Under the pieces are notes generated by a model. It was given only the letters and a program-made list of their open reading frames with translations, did not search any database and was not told the origin of the DNA. A DNA stretch of 64,000 bases from Tetracentron sinense (taxonomy: Eukaryota > Streptophyta > Magnoliopsida > Trochodendrales > Trochodendraceae), in the NCBI GenBank assembly GCA_015143295.1, contig CM026567.1, positions 9,380,416 to 9,444,415 of the forward strand. The letters run 5' to 3'. Shown piece by piece: positions 11,130 to 22,651 of the stretch (position 1 is its first letter; the number at the start of each line of letters is the position of its first letter). The position numbers and the translations under genes were made by a program.

Positions 11130-13417
11130 CATACCCTATAGATTTGAGAGGTGCTGCTCGTTTTCACAATGATTATCTTGTAATTGATTGAAGTGCAAGG
11201 ATTCAAATTGATCAATATACAAACTTTGAATATGATTCTAAGCACCTCATTTGTTGAATTGCACTAAATCAAATGCTTTGTATTCATGCCATGCTTCGAT
11301 TATGTATGCATCCTTGATTGGTTGACTAGTCATCTCATGATTCATTGAGGATCATATCCCACAAATTGAATTGATTGAGAAAAAGTCAATACCATTAATG
11401 ATTGAACATGACAAATGAACTTTAAAAAATATTTATTTTTCAAAGTATTGACTTTTAATTTGAAAATAAATACTCCGTATCTAATTCCATCTAAGAAACC
11501 AGGCGAAGTCTTCTTGCCTTATGGGATTAAATTTGAAAAAGTTGAGGATTACCCTTTAAGCTAAGGTCAAACTTTACCCTCCTAGTCCTTGTAATGTTAT
11601 AGGCTAGCTTCTCGGATATCAAAGCTTTAGGGTGCCAATATGTCATACTTTTATGTATCACTCACTGCTTGCAAAATTTACATTCTTTTTTTTTGCCCAT
11701 AGCGAACGCAAGGATTTTAAAAGGTTTGGTTGTATAATATTTGTAAATTAGAGGTTGATGGCTTCTACAGGCCTGCGAAATGTACATTCTTTTATTTTAT
11801 CCATTTTTTGCCTTTGGTCTCCATTAGGTCTAGATTGCGTAATTGTTGCACATTAGGGGTTGAGGGCTCTTGCTAGGTCCATGAATATTGTCTTGTTGTA
11901 CTCTCTCATTGACTGATTTTTGCATTTATTCTATTCCCATCATTGCTAGATGAGCTATAAGGAGAAATGTGGATAGATTTGAAAAGAATGAGGTCAACAA
12001 AAATATTTGAATGGATTGAAGGGTTGAGCGGTTGTAACTTTACTTCTTTCAACATATTTTTTGAATTTATTAGATCTTTATTTTAACATTTGGGTGTCGC
12101 CTTTACTGCACTTTCACTTCCGATTCTTTGATAATGTCTTTGATTCTTCATAGATAATCACTTAACCTTGGTTAATGCCTTTGGCTACACTATTCCTTCA
12201 GAGGTGATTATTATCTAAATAAAATGAACGTGAGCGTGACCGGACCTGATTTCTGTTAGAAAGAAAAAAGATGGAAGCTTTTACACCCTAAAGACTTGGA
12301 CAACCCAAAAACGTGCAAATTACTAATTTCCTCAACAATTTCTGGCTGCCTATGTACCGATTCTTGAATCAGGTCATGAGGTAGTTCGGATTTGCTATTG
12401 ATCATTTTCATCTCATTGATTCCAACATTTGCTTCTGGCTTCTACATTTTCTTAACAGTGTTCCCCAAACGGTGTGTGCAGACCAAAGATTTGCCCCATT
12501 TCTGATAAGGAGGAACCCTGTAATGGATTAGCAATAAATCACAAAAACGAAACTCATGACCACCTACTAAATTCTGAGGGAAAATAGTATCCCTAAAAGA
12601 AAGGAGAATGCAAGTCTGGAAATTTGAGATTGGGATAAGATATTCATTTGAGTTAGAGGAAGGTATTAGGCACCCTTAAACACTCATCACAAGTTCTTAA
12701 ATTTGAAGTAAATTGGAAGAAGCAATAATGAAAATTTGAGATTTCAATGACAAGCTTAGATAAATAAATCAGTCTCCTGAATAAAAACTAATTAATAAAT
12801 TAATTATGATAAACAAGATAAGCAGTAGAAATAAAAATCATCCTAGAAGACTGAACCTAAAGGCATGCCAGCATATCTACTTTTAGTAGAATTAAGTTGC
12901 ATGTATTTTGGGAGATGCTAACTCAATTAGAGGAAGGTAGATAGTTTAAGGTGGTATCTAAGAGCATTTGGACTGTTTTAGACTAGTGTCGAGGAGCGTT
13001 TGGGCGGCTTAAGCTCGTGCTTAGGGACGTGTGAACAATTTTAACTCTTGCTCAGGAACATTTGGGTAGTTTAAGCTCCTGCCTAGGAGCATCTTGAATA
13101 GTTTAGGTTCTTATTCAAGAGAAAATGAGATAGACTTTGAAAGTAGTCAAAGTTGGAGATTACCCAGAGGAAGAGAAGGATTAAAAGGATTCATATTCCA
13201 CCCTATCGGTAAAGGCTCTATCGCCAAGTCCAGTTTGCATTCCTTGTCGACTGGCAGTAATTGTGCTATCACAGTAATCGCCCATCAGAACGCCGCTGTG
13301 AATCTGTACCCGGGCCCTGTACACACTGCCTCGGCATACCAATCGAGCTGCTTTTTTTGTACTGGCGCCAAACTTTCCAGAATTGAATTTAGAAACCCCT
13401 ACTTAGGTACCCATTAA
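11130..13417. repeat. 2.3-kb direct repeat, copy A
   Basis: Nearly identical to 14667-16965 over its whole length; by eye about 25-30 differences including short indels, i.e. about 1%. It contains no convincing gene. The part around 12520-13110 resembles a decayed Ogre/Tat LTR in minus orientation (a GAGGAAGGTATTAGGCACCC block and GCTTAAGCTCGTGCT-like repeats, shared in style with 6690-7080). The right end (13417) joins the first unit of the 44-bp LTR array exactly. Confidence 0.9.
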
Positions 13418-13680
13418 GAGGCTATTTTGAACCGGGATTTGGGCAGGGGTTTGACTAGGCGAGGCTATATTTGAACCGGAATTTAGGCAGAGGTTCGACT
13501 AGGCGAGGCTATATTTGAACTGGAATTTGGGCAGGGTTTCGACTAGGCGAGGCCATATTTGAACTGGAATTTGGGCAGAGGTTCGACTAGGCGAGGCTAT
13601 ATTTGAACTGGAATTTGGGCAGGGTTTCGACTAGGCGAGGCTATATTTGAACTGGAATTTGGGCAGAGGTTCGACTAGGC
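13418..13680. repeat. Six tandem 43-44 bp units in Ogre LTR
   Basis: Six head-to-tail units beginning GAGGCTATATTTGAAC and ending CGACTAGGC, with no spacers. Related units lie at 7480-7697 and, as the complement, at about 37225-37680. Confidence 0.9.
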
Positions 13681-14666
13681 GAGCAGTCTAAACTAGATAT
13701 TAAAGCAAAACTAGAAACTAAGCAATTTAATAAAGCAAAAAAAAAACTTGAAAGCAAGATTAGGGATAGAGGGATTACCTGCCCGAAAGTACGGCGAACT
13801 TTCGGACAAAGAAGGATTCTCCAAAAAAACTAAAAATTTAATGTTTCGGAAGTAGAACTCGAATAACCAAGGAGAGAGGAGTGGAAATGAATGATTTTTG
13901 AAGGAAGGGAGGAGGGGTATTTATAGGGTCTCGGAATAGTGCCCGCGCCTTTTTAAAGGGCGCGATTTATTATATTTTAATGAATAGTAAAGCGGTGCGA
14001 ACAGTGAGTCGGCAACGCGTCGACGGGATATTTTTTTAAATCCGCGCATTTTTAAACGGCGAGATTTTAATATATTTAATTGTGAACAAAAATAATAATA
14101 AAAAATGAAGTTTGCCATGGAAAAGGGGCCGACATGGTCCCGCGCCTTTTAAAAGGGCGAGCTTGCCCCTTAGAGTCTGTTTGGCCCTTCAAAAAACTGA
14201 TTTTTTGGTTTTTTTGTTTATACTCCTATTTGCCAAAAAACTGTTTTTATCGTCTTAGGCTCATTTTGAGCCCAAAAATAGTCAAAATTGAACTGGTAAA
14301 ATCCAGAATAATATTTCAGATAAAACGTGGATTTTTCAGAACTTTTCAGGGGCGTTTTGGTCAATTTACACTCCAGGGGCATTTCGGTCAATTTCAACCG
14401 TTTTAAGTTTAATTTAACTCCAAAAATAGCCAAAATTTACTAAAAAATTTATGAAATCATTTTAAACAAAATTAAAACTTTTTTGCACTTTTTCAGGGGT
14501 ATTTTGGTCATTTTTCACCCTAGGGGCATTTTGGTCAATTTTTTTACCTAAGGGGCATTTCTCGGAAATCGAAGCACGTGGAAAGAGGGTTTTAAAAAAG
14601 GATTTTTTAAAAGGGATTTTAGAGGTATGTAAGGAGATAAAGGGGTGAAAAATTGGGGTGCTTACA
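13418..14666 (-). repeat. Outer half of Ogre LTR
   Basis: The minus strand starts TGTAAGCACCCCAATTTTTC at 14666, closely matching the start of the solo LTR at 36259 (TGTAAACACCCCAATTTTGC). It ends in the 44-bp tandem array, about 975-1255 bp into the LTR, the same distance as in the solo LTR. It is therefore the complement of the LTR half at 6507-7697. The bases outside the LTR end are CATAC, the candidate TSD. Confidence 0.75.
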
Positions 14667-16965
14667 CATACCCTATAGATTTGAGAGGTGCTGCTCGTTT
14701 TCACAATGATTATCTTGTAATTGATTGAAGTGCAAGGATTCAAATTGATCAATATACAAACTTTGAATATGATTCTAAGCACCTCATTTGTTGAATTGCA
14801 CTAAATCAAATGCTTTGTATTCATGCCATGCTTCGATTATGTATGCATCCTTGATTGGTTGACTAGTCATCTCATGATTCATTGAGGATCATATCCCACA
14901 AATTGAATTGATTGAGAAAAAGTCAATACCATTAATGATTGAACATGACAAATGAACTTTAAAAAATATTTATTTTTCAAAGTATTGACTTTTAATTTGA
15001 AAATAAATACTCCGTATCTAATTCCATCTAAGAAACCAGGCGAAGTCTTCTTGCCTTATGGGATTAAATTTGAAAAAGTTGAGGATTACCCTTTAAGCTA
15101 AGGTCAAACTTTACCCTCCTAGTCCTTGTAATGTTATCGGCTAGCTTCTCGGATATCAAAGCTTTAGGGTGCCAACATGTCATACTTGTATGTATCACTC
15201 ACTGCTTGCAAAATTTACATTCTTTTTTTTTGCCCATAGCGAACGCAAGGATTTTAAAAGGTTTGGTTGTATAATATTTGTAAATTAGAGGTTGATGGCT
15301 TCTACAGGCCTGCGAAATGTACATTCTTTTATTTTATCCATTTTTTGCCTTTGGTCTCCATTAGGTCTAGATTGCGTAATTGTTGCACATTAGGGGTTGA
15401 GGGCTCTTGCTAGGTCCATGAATATTGTCTTGTTGTACCCTCTCATTGACTGATTTTTGCATGTATTCTATTCCCATCATTGCTAGATGAGCTATAAGGA
15501 GAAATGTGGATAGATTTGAAAAGAATGAGGTCAACAAAAATATTTGAATGGATTGAAGGGTTGAGCGGTTGTAACTTTACTTCTCTCAACATATTTTTTG
15601 AATTTATTAGATCTTTATTTTAACATTTGGGTGTCGCCTTTACTGCACTTTCACTTCCGATTCTTTGATAATGTCTTTGATTCTTCATAGATAATCACTT
15701 AACCTTGGTTAATGCCTTTGGCTACACTATTCCTTCAGAGGTGATTATTATCTAAATAAAATGAACGTGAGCGTGACCAGACCTGATTTCTGTTAGAAAG
15801 AAAAAAGATGGAAGCTTTTACACCCTAAAGACTTGGACAACACAAAAACGTGCAAATTACTAATTTCCTCAACAATTTCTGGCTGCCTATGTACCGATTC
15901 TTGAATCAGGTCATGAGGTAGTTCGGATTTGCTATTGATCATTTTCATCTCATTGATTCCAACATTTGCTTCTGGCTTCTACATTTTCTTAACAGTGTTC
16001 CCCAAACGGTGTGTGCAGACCAAAGATTTTGCCCCATTTCTGATAAGGAGGAACCCTGTAATGGATTAGCAATGAATCACAAAAACGAAACTCATGACCA
16101 CCTACTAAATTCTGAGGGAAAATAGTATCCCTAAAAGAAAGGAGAATGCAAGTCTGGAAATTTGAGATTGGGATAAGATATTCATTTGAGTTAGAGGAAG
16201 GTATTAGGCACCCTTAAACACTCATCACAAGTTCTTAAATTTGAAGTAAATTGGAAGAAGCAATAATGAAAATTTGAGATTTCAATGACAAGCTTAGATA
16301 AATAAATCAGTCTCCTGAATAAAAACTAATTAATAAAATTAATTATGATAAACAAGATAAGCAGTAGAAATAAAAATCAATCCTAAAGGGAAGCTGAACC
16401 TAAAAGGCATGCCAGCATATCTACTTTTAGTAGAATTAAGTTGCATGTATTTTGGGAGATGCTAACTCAATTAGAGGAAGGTTAGATAGTTTAAGGTGGT
16501 ATCTAAGAGCATTTGGACTGTTTTAGACTAGTGTCGAGGAGCGTTTGGGCGGCTTAAGCTCGTGCTTAGGGACGTGTGAACAATTTTAACTCTTGCTCAG
16601 GAACATTTGGGTAGTTTAAGCTCCTGCCTAGGAGCATCTTGAATAGTTTAGGTTCTTATTCAAGAGAAAATGAGATAGACTTTGAAAGTAGTCAAAGTTG
16701 GAGATTACCTAGAGGAAGAGAAGGATTAAAAGGATTCATATTCCACCCTATCGGTAAAGTCTCTATCGCCAAGTCCAGTTTGCGTTCCTTGTCGTCGACT
16801 GGCAGTAATTATGCTATCACAGTAATCGCCGATCAGAACGCCACTGTGAATCTGTACCCGGGCCCTGTACACACTGCCTTGGCATACCAATCGAGCTGCT
16901 TTTTTTGTACTGGGGCCAAACTTTCTAGAATTGAATTTAGAAACCCCTACTTAGGTACCCATTAA
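14667..16965. repeat. 2.3-kb direct repeat, copy B
   Basis: Second copy of 11130-13417. It begins at CATACCCTATAG directly after the Ogre LTR end and runs into unique AT-rich DNA at 16966. A 107-108 residue frame in both copies (13094-13417 and 16639-16965) resembles no family I know and is probably chance. Confidence 0.9.
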
Positions 16966-18069
16966 ACAACTATAAAGATTCCTCTCTGGTTCCAAATTAG
17001 GGACTTCAAACTCTCCCAACTAATGGGACTTTACAGGAATTAAACTACTATTTTGGGAGAATTTTATAAGAAAATTATCTCATCCTCTTCTTCTTTTTTC
17101 CCAATTCGACTAGCGTTAAGGAACTTATATTATATTTCGTAATATTTTGTCCCGCACCCAACAACAATAGGATTAATATAATCGATGTCGATATACGTAG
17201 ACCTTTTTCTCTGTTTTCTATTCTCTTTTCTATTTTCTTTCATATTCTATTCTATTTTATGTAATTTTATGCATGTGGGGAAATACATGCTTTTGAAATG
17301 TTTTCTTCCTGTGCTGTGCTATGTTTATAATTTATAACTAGGTTATAATTTTGATCTAGGGTTTAACTCACTAATTCTCTTTAGAAATTCTACTAGGTAA
17401 GCGAACTAGGTGAAATTACCCCATGCATGGCGATTTTGCATCAAGCCTACGTCCACCATCGATCACGCCTCAATTGAAACATTCTGAAATTTGATATATA
17501 TATATACATACTTTTTTATCATGATTTTGTCCTCAAATTTCATTTATTGTATCAAAATACAGGACCCATAGTTTTAAGCTAAATATATTTCAGACCCTAT
17601 GGTTTAAATTGTTTAGGGCGTCTTTTAAAACAAAAAGCAAAAAATTTAAAACATAAAAATAAATAAATAAATAAAATGAAGTAAACTTTGGAGCTGTGTG
17701 GCTTGATACCATGCAAATTAGGCAGCCCCATGCCACTTTACCGGCCCTGCATTAGAAATTTGAGTTAGTTTCTTTTCTTATGTTTATTGCTATTTTGAAT
17801 TATTGCTATTTTGTGATAGTAACTATTTCCAAAGTTAATATGTTTCTATTTTTGGAGTTACAATATTCCCATTTTTGGGTAGATGTTGATAAATCTGTCT
17901 TAAATTGTTTCCATTTACAATTTTTACTATTTATCATATTTCCTATTCTAGCATGACATCCTTAAATTGCATGTCACTACTTAAGATTTTTAACGTAATC
18001 TAATTTAATTTTAAGAAGTAAGCAGTGTGCAAGGTGCCTAACACATTCCCTTAGCACATAGGAATGTTT
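16966..18069. other. Intergenic, AT-rich
   Basis: No supported gene. Contains short TA runs near 17497 and an A-rich (AAATA)n stretch near 17657. Nothing else recognised. Confidence 0.6.
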
Positions 18070-18275
18070 TACTTATGAGTCAGTCTATGATACTCAAATA
18101 TACTCCCTAATCCCAATCATCTATAACTAATCACTAAGGGCCAAGATTTGACTTCTTATTTTTTCTTTTCTAATGCCACATTACCTCCTATCCTAAACGT
18201 TTAATAATAGAGTAAACGGTTAGGATTTGAGAGTATATTTAGGAGAACTCTTGGGAGTACCCGTAGACTAATTCT
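18070..18275. mobile_element. MITE, about 206 bp (family shared with 35234-39397)
   Basis: The left end GAGTCAGTCTATGATACTC and right end CTTGGGAGTACCCGTAGACT are imperfect inverted repeats. The interior matches the MITE at 35234-39397 (TTTCTAATGCCACAT, CGTTTAATAATAGAGTAAAC, GTTAGGATTT). Non-coding. The superfamily was not determined because the TSD is unclear. Confidence 0.65.
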
Positions 18276-19539
18276 TTACTTCATTTTTTTTATTTGCTGA
18301 CATTTTCATTTAACTATTGAACACTTAAAGAGTTCCTATTTTTCCTAATTAGAGTAGGTTGTGACTCCAAATCTTTGCAATTTTAGACTTTATTCCAAAT
18401 TTATAAATATTTTTATATGGGACGGCAATCAAAATCCACCACTCAAACCATATTATATTTTATACGGCTAGAATAATTTTAACTCTACTATTCTGCTCTT
18501 TGGTTTGCATTGCCGGTCCAAGCCGATAAAGGGGGAGGGTTGATGCCAGGTTGGCCACTAGTGGTAGTTTAGAAGAAAAATGTTTGCTAAATATTATGAT
18601 AAATTTTTTATTTATCTTCTTGTAAGCATAGGCCTGCTCTAGCCCCTGAGGACCTGAAGTAGGGCTTGGGCTGGTTCAGACCCATCACAGGCTCCGGGCG
18701 ACCTCTTACAAATAAGAGTTGGGCTTTGACAAACTCAAGCTAGGCCCATTGAGAGCCCTGAATCCAACCAATACTGACCTGTGCACACATGATAAAATAA
18801 AATCAATAACATTTTATAAGTGTTTACTGCTCTACTCGTGCGTGTTCTAGAATTGGAATGTAAACGCCATCACATACTGGCATGTGAAGTAAAATCACAT
18901 TTTTGTTAAAGTTTAAAATAATTTGGTAAGCATTAATCCTAGGGATTAATACTGACCAATCAGGGGTTAATAATAACTAGAGGTAGACTAATTAATCAAA
19001 GGAACAACTCACTTTAAGCCTAGTTTTCCCTCACTGGTTAGAATCCTCCATAAAAAGAAAAATAAATTTAATTTAACAAGGAATTATAGCTGAATACCCA
19101 GCATTGCTTCTCTGTTCTGACAGTCTTGGCCCTCCTACGAATTCAAACTGTTAGATAGTTGATACCTGTCTAAATGACATTCTGGTGGGACCTTAAGTAT
19201 AATCTACTATTCTCCCAGTTATGGAAAGTGTATAGTAGAAAATAATACTTTCTTAAATCTACTAACTGGCACTCAATCAGCAACTTCAAAAATGGAATAT
19301 GGAATCAAATAAAAATTATTAAATAAGATTTGTATATATAAGGAAATAAGAACTTATAAAAGGAAACTACACATTGTCTTTCGCAACTTTCTAATGCCAA
19401 CTTCCTCAATTTTGTGACTCCATATAAATTCTAATTAATAGGGATACCAAATTTTACCCGACCCATTCCACCGATCTTGTTCTATGATCGGGTTGGGGAT
19501 GCTCTACCAGACCCATTAAACACCTACTTGATTAATTTA
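18276..19539. other. Intergenic, no gene seen
   Basis: AT-rich, with no coding frame of note. The stretch at about 18630-18780 is G/C-richer (GGGCTTGGGCTGG-like) and may be a decayed repeat. Otherwise nothing recognised. Confidence 0.5.
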
Positions 19540-19586
19540 AGAAGAAATATATACACCACGCTCTACCACTGAGTTATATTTCTTCT
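19540..19586 (-). other. Hairpin with organellar tRNA-like loop
   Basis: A perfect 12-bp inverted repeat (AGAAGAAATATA / TATATTTCTTCT) encloses sequence whose minus strand reads AACTCAGTGGTAGAGCGT. That is the D-arm/box-A part of a tRNA and close to chloroplast trnV-GAC (ATATAACTCAGCGGTAGAG). Only this fragment is present, so it is not a functional tRNA. It could be a plastid-derived scrap or a chance match. Confidence 0.35.
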
Positions 19587-20130
19587 CTGCCCTATCGAGA
19601 AATAAAACTAATTAATCTTAAGACAAAGGGTCGAGAAACTCAACACCATTATTTTACAATTCCTGAATGACTTGGAGTGAGCCTTCTTTTCACTCTATTG
19701 CAGATACGAAAAATAAGGAGAAAAATTAAATTCGATTGTCAATATATATATATATATTAAGACTCAAACTCTTTTTGAATCGTCAGAGTATTAGATCAAA
19801 CAGACATCTTTCTTTTAATGGAAGCCAATAACATTAATCGTTGTTGTTTCAAGGTCAATCTATTCATTCATCTAGATAATATTTTTCATTGTTTATTATT
19901 AAGTTGATTAATTAAACTCATGTTTCTATAATCAATTATATCCCCGATCCAATTGGGGGCAAACGCCTACGGAAAGATTGCTTGGATTTTAGAAAATGTC
20001 GCTTGGATTTATCCATGGTTTATTCCTTATATCTAAAATCTTATTTCTTAATTCAAATTTATTTGGATATGATATTTCACTTAAAGAAAGAGTATACAAT
20101 AAAGTAGAGCTAGCAATATATATATATATA
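19587..20130. other. Intergenic, no gene seen
   Basis: AT-rich DNA with a (TA)n run near 19743-19759 and another at 20117-20130. No supported gene. Confidence 0.5.
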
Positions 20131-20131
20131 G

Positions 20132-20640
20132 GGAGAGGTACTAATGAGCCATGCTCATGGAAGCTTGTACTGATCAGTCCCTCTAGAGAGATGGCACGTG
20201 CCATAGTTGTTTTGAATCCGATCATCAGATGTTAAGTTGGGTCGATTGGAGATATGTGTCAAAAAAATTAGTCTGATTGGATATGTTTAGATTGTTTGAT
20301 ACACCCTAGTTTGTAGCATTAACTCCTTAGGGTTGACTAGACCCTGCCTAGGATATAGAAATGACTGATCTTCTGGATATGTTTAGACTGTCCGATTACA
20401 CCCTAGTTTGCAGCATTAACTCCTTAGGGTTGACTAGATTTGCCTAGGATATAGAAATGACCGATCTTCTCTTCTTTGGTCAAACGGTCTATAAATGTTC
20501 GATCTAACTAATTTTTTTGTCACGTGTGTCTCGAGCAACCCATCTTGAAATCCAACGTTCAGAATCCGAAACAACTTACCACATGTCACATTATTAGAGA
20601 CGCTCATTACAAGCTTCAATAAGCATGGCTCATTAGAATC

Positions 20641-20646
<6 letters not shown>
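20132..20646. mobile_element. MITE with about 30-bp terminal inverted repeats
   Basis: The left inverted repeat at 20139-20169 (TACTAATGAGCCATGCTCAT...) pairs with 20608-20638 (...AAGCATGGCTCATTAGA) with few mismatches. The interior is non-coding and holds a 96-bp tandem duplication. The element sits between a TA run and a CT microsatellite. Superfamily undetermined. Confidence 0.7.
20279..20470. repeat. 96-bp tandem duplication inside MITE
   Basis: Two copies starting GGATATGTTTAGA at 20279 and 20375, both ending ...GATCTTCT, with few differences. Confidence 0.9.

Positions 20647-20706
<60 letters not shown>
20644..20706. repeat. (CT)n microsatellite
   Basis: About 63 bp of uninterrupted CT dinucleotides. 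Confidence 0.98.
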
Positions 20707-20710
<4 letters not shown>

Positions 20711-20810
20711 AGGCTTTGTGCTGACCCAACTCACCCCTGGAAGCTCTCTCTCTCTATTTATATATATATTATCAAGGCTTTGTGCTGACCCAACTCACCC
20801 CTGGAAGCTC
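20707..20810. repeat. 40-bp direct repeat flanking CT/TA microsatellite
   Basis: A 40-bp sequence starting ATCAAGGCTTTGTGCTGACC is repeated exactly at 20707-20746 and 20771-20810, separated by CT and TA runs. This looks like a slippage or template-switch event at the microsatellite. Confidence 0.95.
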
Positions 20811-20920
20811 GCCTTATGTAAGAGAAAAGACATGGGATGTGTGATGTGAGAGCCACCACAAGTCTTTTGTCTTTTCCTAATAAAAGGGGTAGTCTATTTG
20901 TGGACCGGTTTGGCTAGCAC

Positions 20921-21383
20921 CAAGGTTTTTAATTTTAAAATTTTCGATGATTTCGGCCAGCCAACCCAAACCGAAATCCCGAAAAATTGCGGGATTTCGG
21001 TGAAATTTCGAAATCCGAAATATTAATATTTTATTAATTATATATATATTATTAATATATATGTTAATAATATTTTATTAAAATTTTATATATTTATATA
21101 GATATTATTATTATATTTTTAAAATTAATATATAAATTTTCAAAATTTCACGAAATTTCAGTAAATATTTCGGAATATTTCTGAATTTTAATTCAATAAA
21201 AAATTGAAAAAACTATTTAAAAATTAAAAAAATCAGATTTCGGCCGAAATTCCAAAATCTTCAAAATCCGAAATTTCACCCGAAATTTCAGCCGAAATCT
21301 AATTTTTGAAATAAAACCAGTTTCAATGTTGTTGGGGTTGTCCAAAACCGAAATTTCTCGAGTCAACGAAATTTAAAACCTTG
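20921..21383. mobile_element. hAT-type MITE, 463 bp
   Basis: The ends CAAGGTTTTTAATTTT and AAATTTAAAACCTTG are inverted repeats, flanked by an exact 8-bp TSD GCTAGCAC (20913-20920 and 21384-21391). An 8-bp TSD with CA-starting inverted repeats indicates the hAT superfamily. The interior is AT-rich with repeated CGAAATTTC motifs and no coding. It lies about 400 bp upstream of the B3-like gene. Confidence 0.88.
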
Positions 21384-21737
21384 GCTAGCACTCCCATGTT
21401 ATTAATTTTAGCTTTATGCATATACAATCAAAATATATTTTTTTTTTTAGCTTTAAATGGTTGGGCCCCTTGGGGGAGGTTATAGGATTGAGGGTTACAT
21501 ATCGAATCAAATTCGGAATTACATTTTTGTAAACCCCAAACGAGTTGGTTTGGAATGAAAAAGGATAAGTTAACTAGATCAATTCGTGACCGACCCGCGA
21601 CCCGTCATAGCCATATCCAATTCATAGTATCGGACACCTACAATCAAGCACTCCAAAATAGGAAAACAAAATCAAATAAAAAAGGAAACTGCACCATTGT
21701 TTTTCTCAAAACTTTCCAAAACCTCAATATATCTACT

Positions 21738-21745
21738 TATAAATA
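21738..21745 (+). promoter_or_regulatory. TATA box of B3-like gene
   Basis: TATAAATA lies 38 bp before the ATG at 21783. This implies a very short 5' leader if it is the working TATA box. Confidence 0.5.
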
Positions 21746-21782
21746 CTAAGAAGATATGTAGTAGTAGCAACTCATTCTCACA

Positions 21783-22253
21783 ATGAAGAAGACATTATAC
21801 CGTCATATAATTCCAAGCAAAGCAGAAGAGGAGGCTGGAATCACAGCTGCTCCTGAGTTAGTGGAAATAAGAGATGTCTATCCTTACGAGACCTCGGATC
21901 CCAGCCACCCATGGAAGATCATTCATATCGTCGAACCCCGCGACATGGAAAGAGGTTTCATCTTGATCCCAAACCAGAAGGTCATGGATCACATATTCCG
22001 GTTTTGGACGCTAGAAATGTCCCAAAAGGCACACAATGGGGACGAAATACGCGTAGTGTCATGGGATCTTACTGAGAGCAACAACCCTGTGTTGCACAAC
22101 AACGAGCACTCGTATATCAGGAAGTCCAGTAATGAACATTACGCGATAGGATGGATGTCTTGGGCTCGGAATAGGTGTCCTAGTCCTGGTGCCACCATTG
22201 GTATGTACTGGGACAAAGACTCTTCTTCCTTATGCTTCAAGGTGTTGGACTGA
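21783..22253 (+). CDS. B3-superfamily (DUF313-like) DNA-binding protein
   Basis: A 156-residue single-exon frame and the only convincing host gene in the window. Residues about 45-155 look like the plant-specific B3 DNA-binding fold of the small At2g33720/DUF313-type group. They begin PWKIIHIVEPRDMERGFILIP (first strand and the hydrophobic RLLLP-like position), continue with a helix region KVMDHIFRFW and GDEIRVVSWD, and end with GATIGMYWDKDSSSLCFKVL, matching the family's 'GDEIGLYWD....L.FKVL' close. B3 proteins are nuclear transcription regulators that contact the DNA major groove. The ATG has A at -3 and follows a TATA box; no signal peptide or membrane segment is seen. Length fits a one-domain member. 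Family call fairly sure; target and exact subgroup unknown. It could be a recent pseudogene-like paralogue, since the first 44 residues are unplaced. Confidence 0.7.
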   Translation: MKKTLYRHIIPSKAEEEAGITAAPELVEIRDVYPYETSDPSHPWKIIHIVEPRDMERGFILIPNQKVMDHIFRFWTLEMSQKAHNGDEIRVVSWDLTESNNPVLHNNEHSYIRKSSNEHYAIGWMSWARNRCPSPGATIGMYWDKDSSSLCFKVLD

Positions 22254-22263
22254 TCATCGAAAG

Positions 22264-22459
22264 GTATCGTTGATTCCCAGTTTTGCACTGCACTTGCTCT
22301 TGTATCTTAAAAATAGTGATAGATGGGGACTTCAAATCTCTTTTCCTTACTGGAATTCTAAATCACACTTCTCTTTTGTTTCAATCTCGGTGTTTACTTT
22401 TCTAACTTTTATATTCGGGTGGATTTTTATGCTCTCTTTTTCTTTTCTTGAATTTGCAG
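22264..22459 (+). other. Possible 3'-UTR intron of B3-like gene
   Basis: AAG|GTATCG at 22264 and a T-rich tract ending TTTGCAG|GTGG at 22459 give consensus splice sites 10 bp after the stop codon. Retaining or removing it does not change the 156-residue frame. Confidence 0.4.
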
Positions 22460-22645
22460 GTGGAAGCTAGCTCTAGATCTAGAGCATGCTTGTTATTTTC
22501 AAAGGAAATAAATAAGCGGCTCCTTTCAGTGTAGGAGAAGATAGCTTGTTAAGATATGAGGATTGTCTTTTCTGTACTTGGTAGTCATTCCTATTTACTT
22601 GTTTATGTATTTATACCTGATCATTTTATTTGCAATTATTTTAAG

Positions 22646-22651
22646 AATAAA
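22646..22651 (+). terminator. Polyadenylation signal AATAAA
   Basis: AATAAA about 390 bp after the stop codon, in a T-rich context. AATAAA-like sequences also occur near 22507 and 22766, so the site in use is not certain. Confidence 0.4.

Noticed and set aside
13094-13417. 107-residue frame repeated at 16639-16965 as a conserved gene
   Set aside because: Both copies belong to one recent 2.3-kb duplication, so conservation is not independent; no known domain is recognisable.
13418-13680. CRISPR-like regular array
   Set aside because: The 43-44 bp units follow head to tail without unique spacers, and this is plant LTR sequence.
21555-21749. 64-residue frame upstream of the B3-like gene
   Set aside because: Low complexity, with no domain; it overlaps the promoter and TATA region of the gene.
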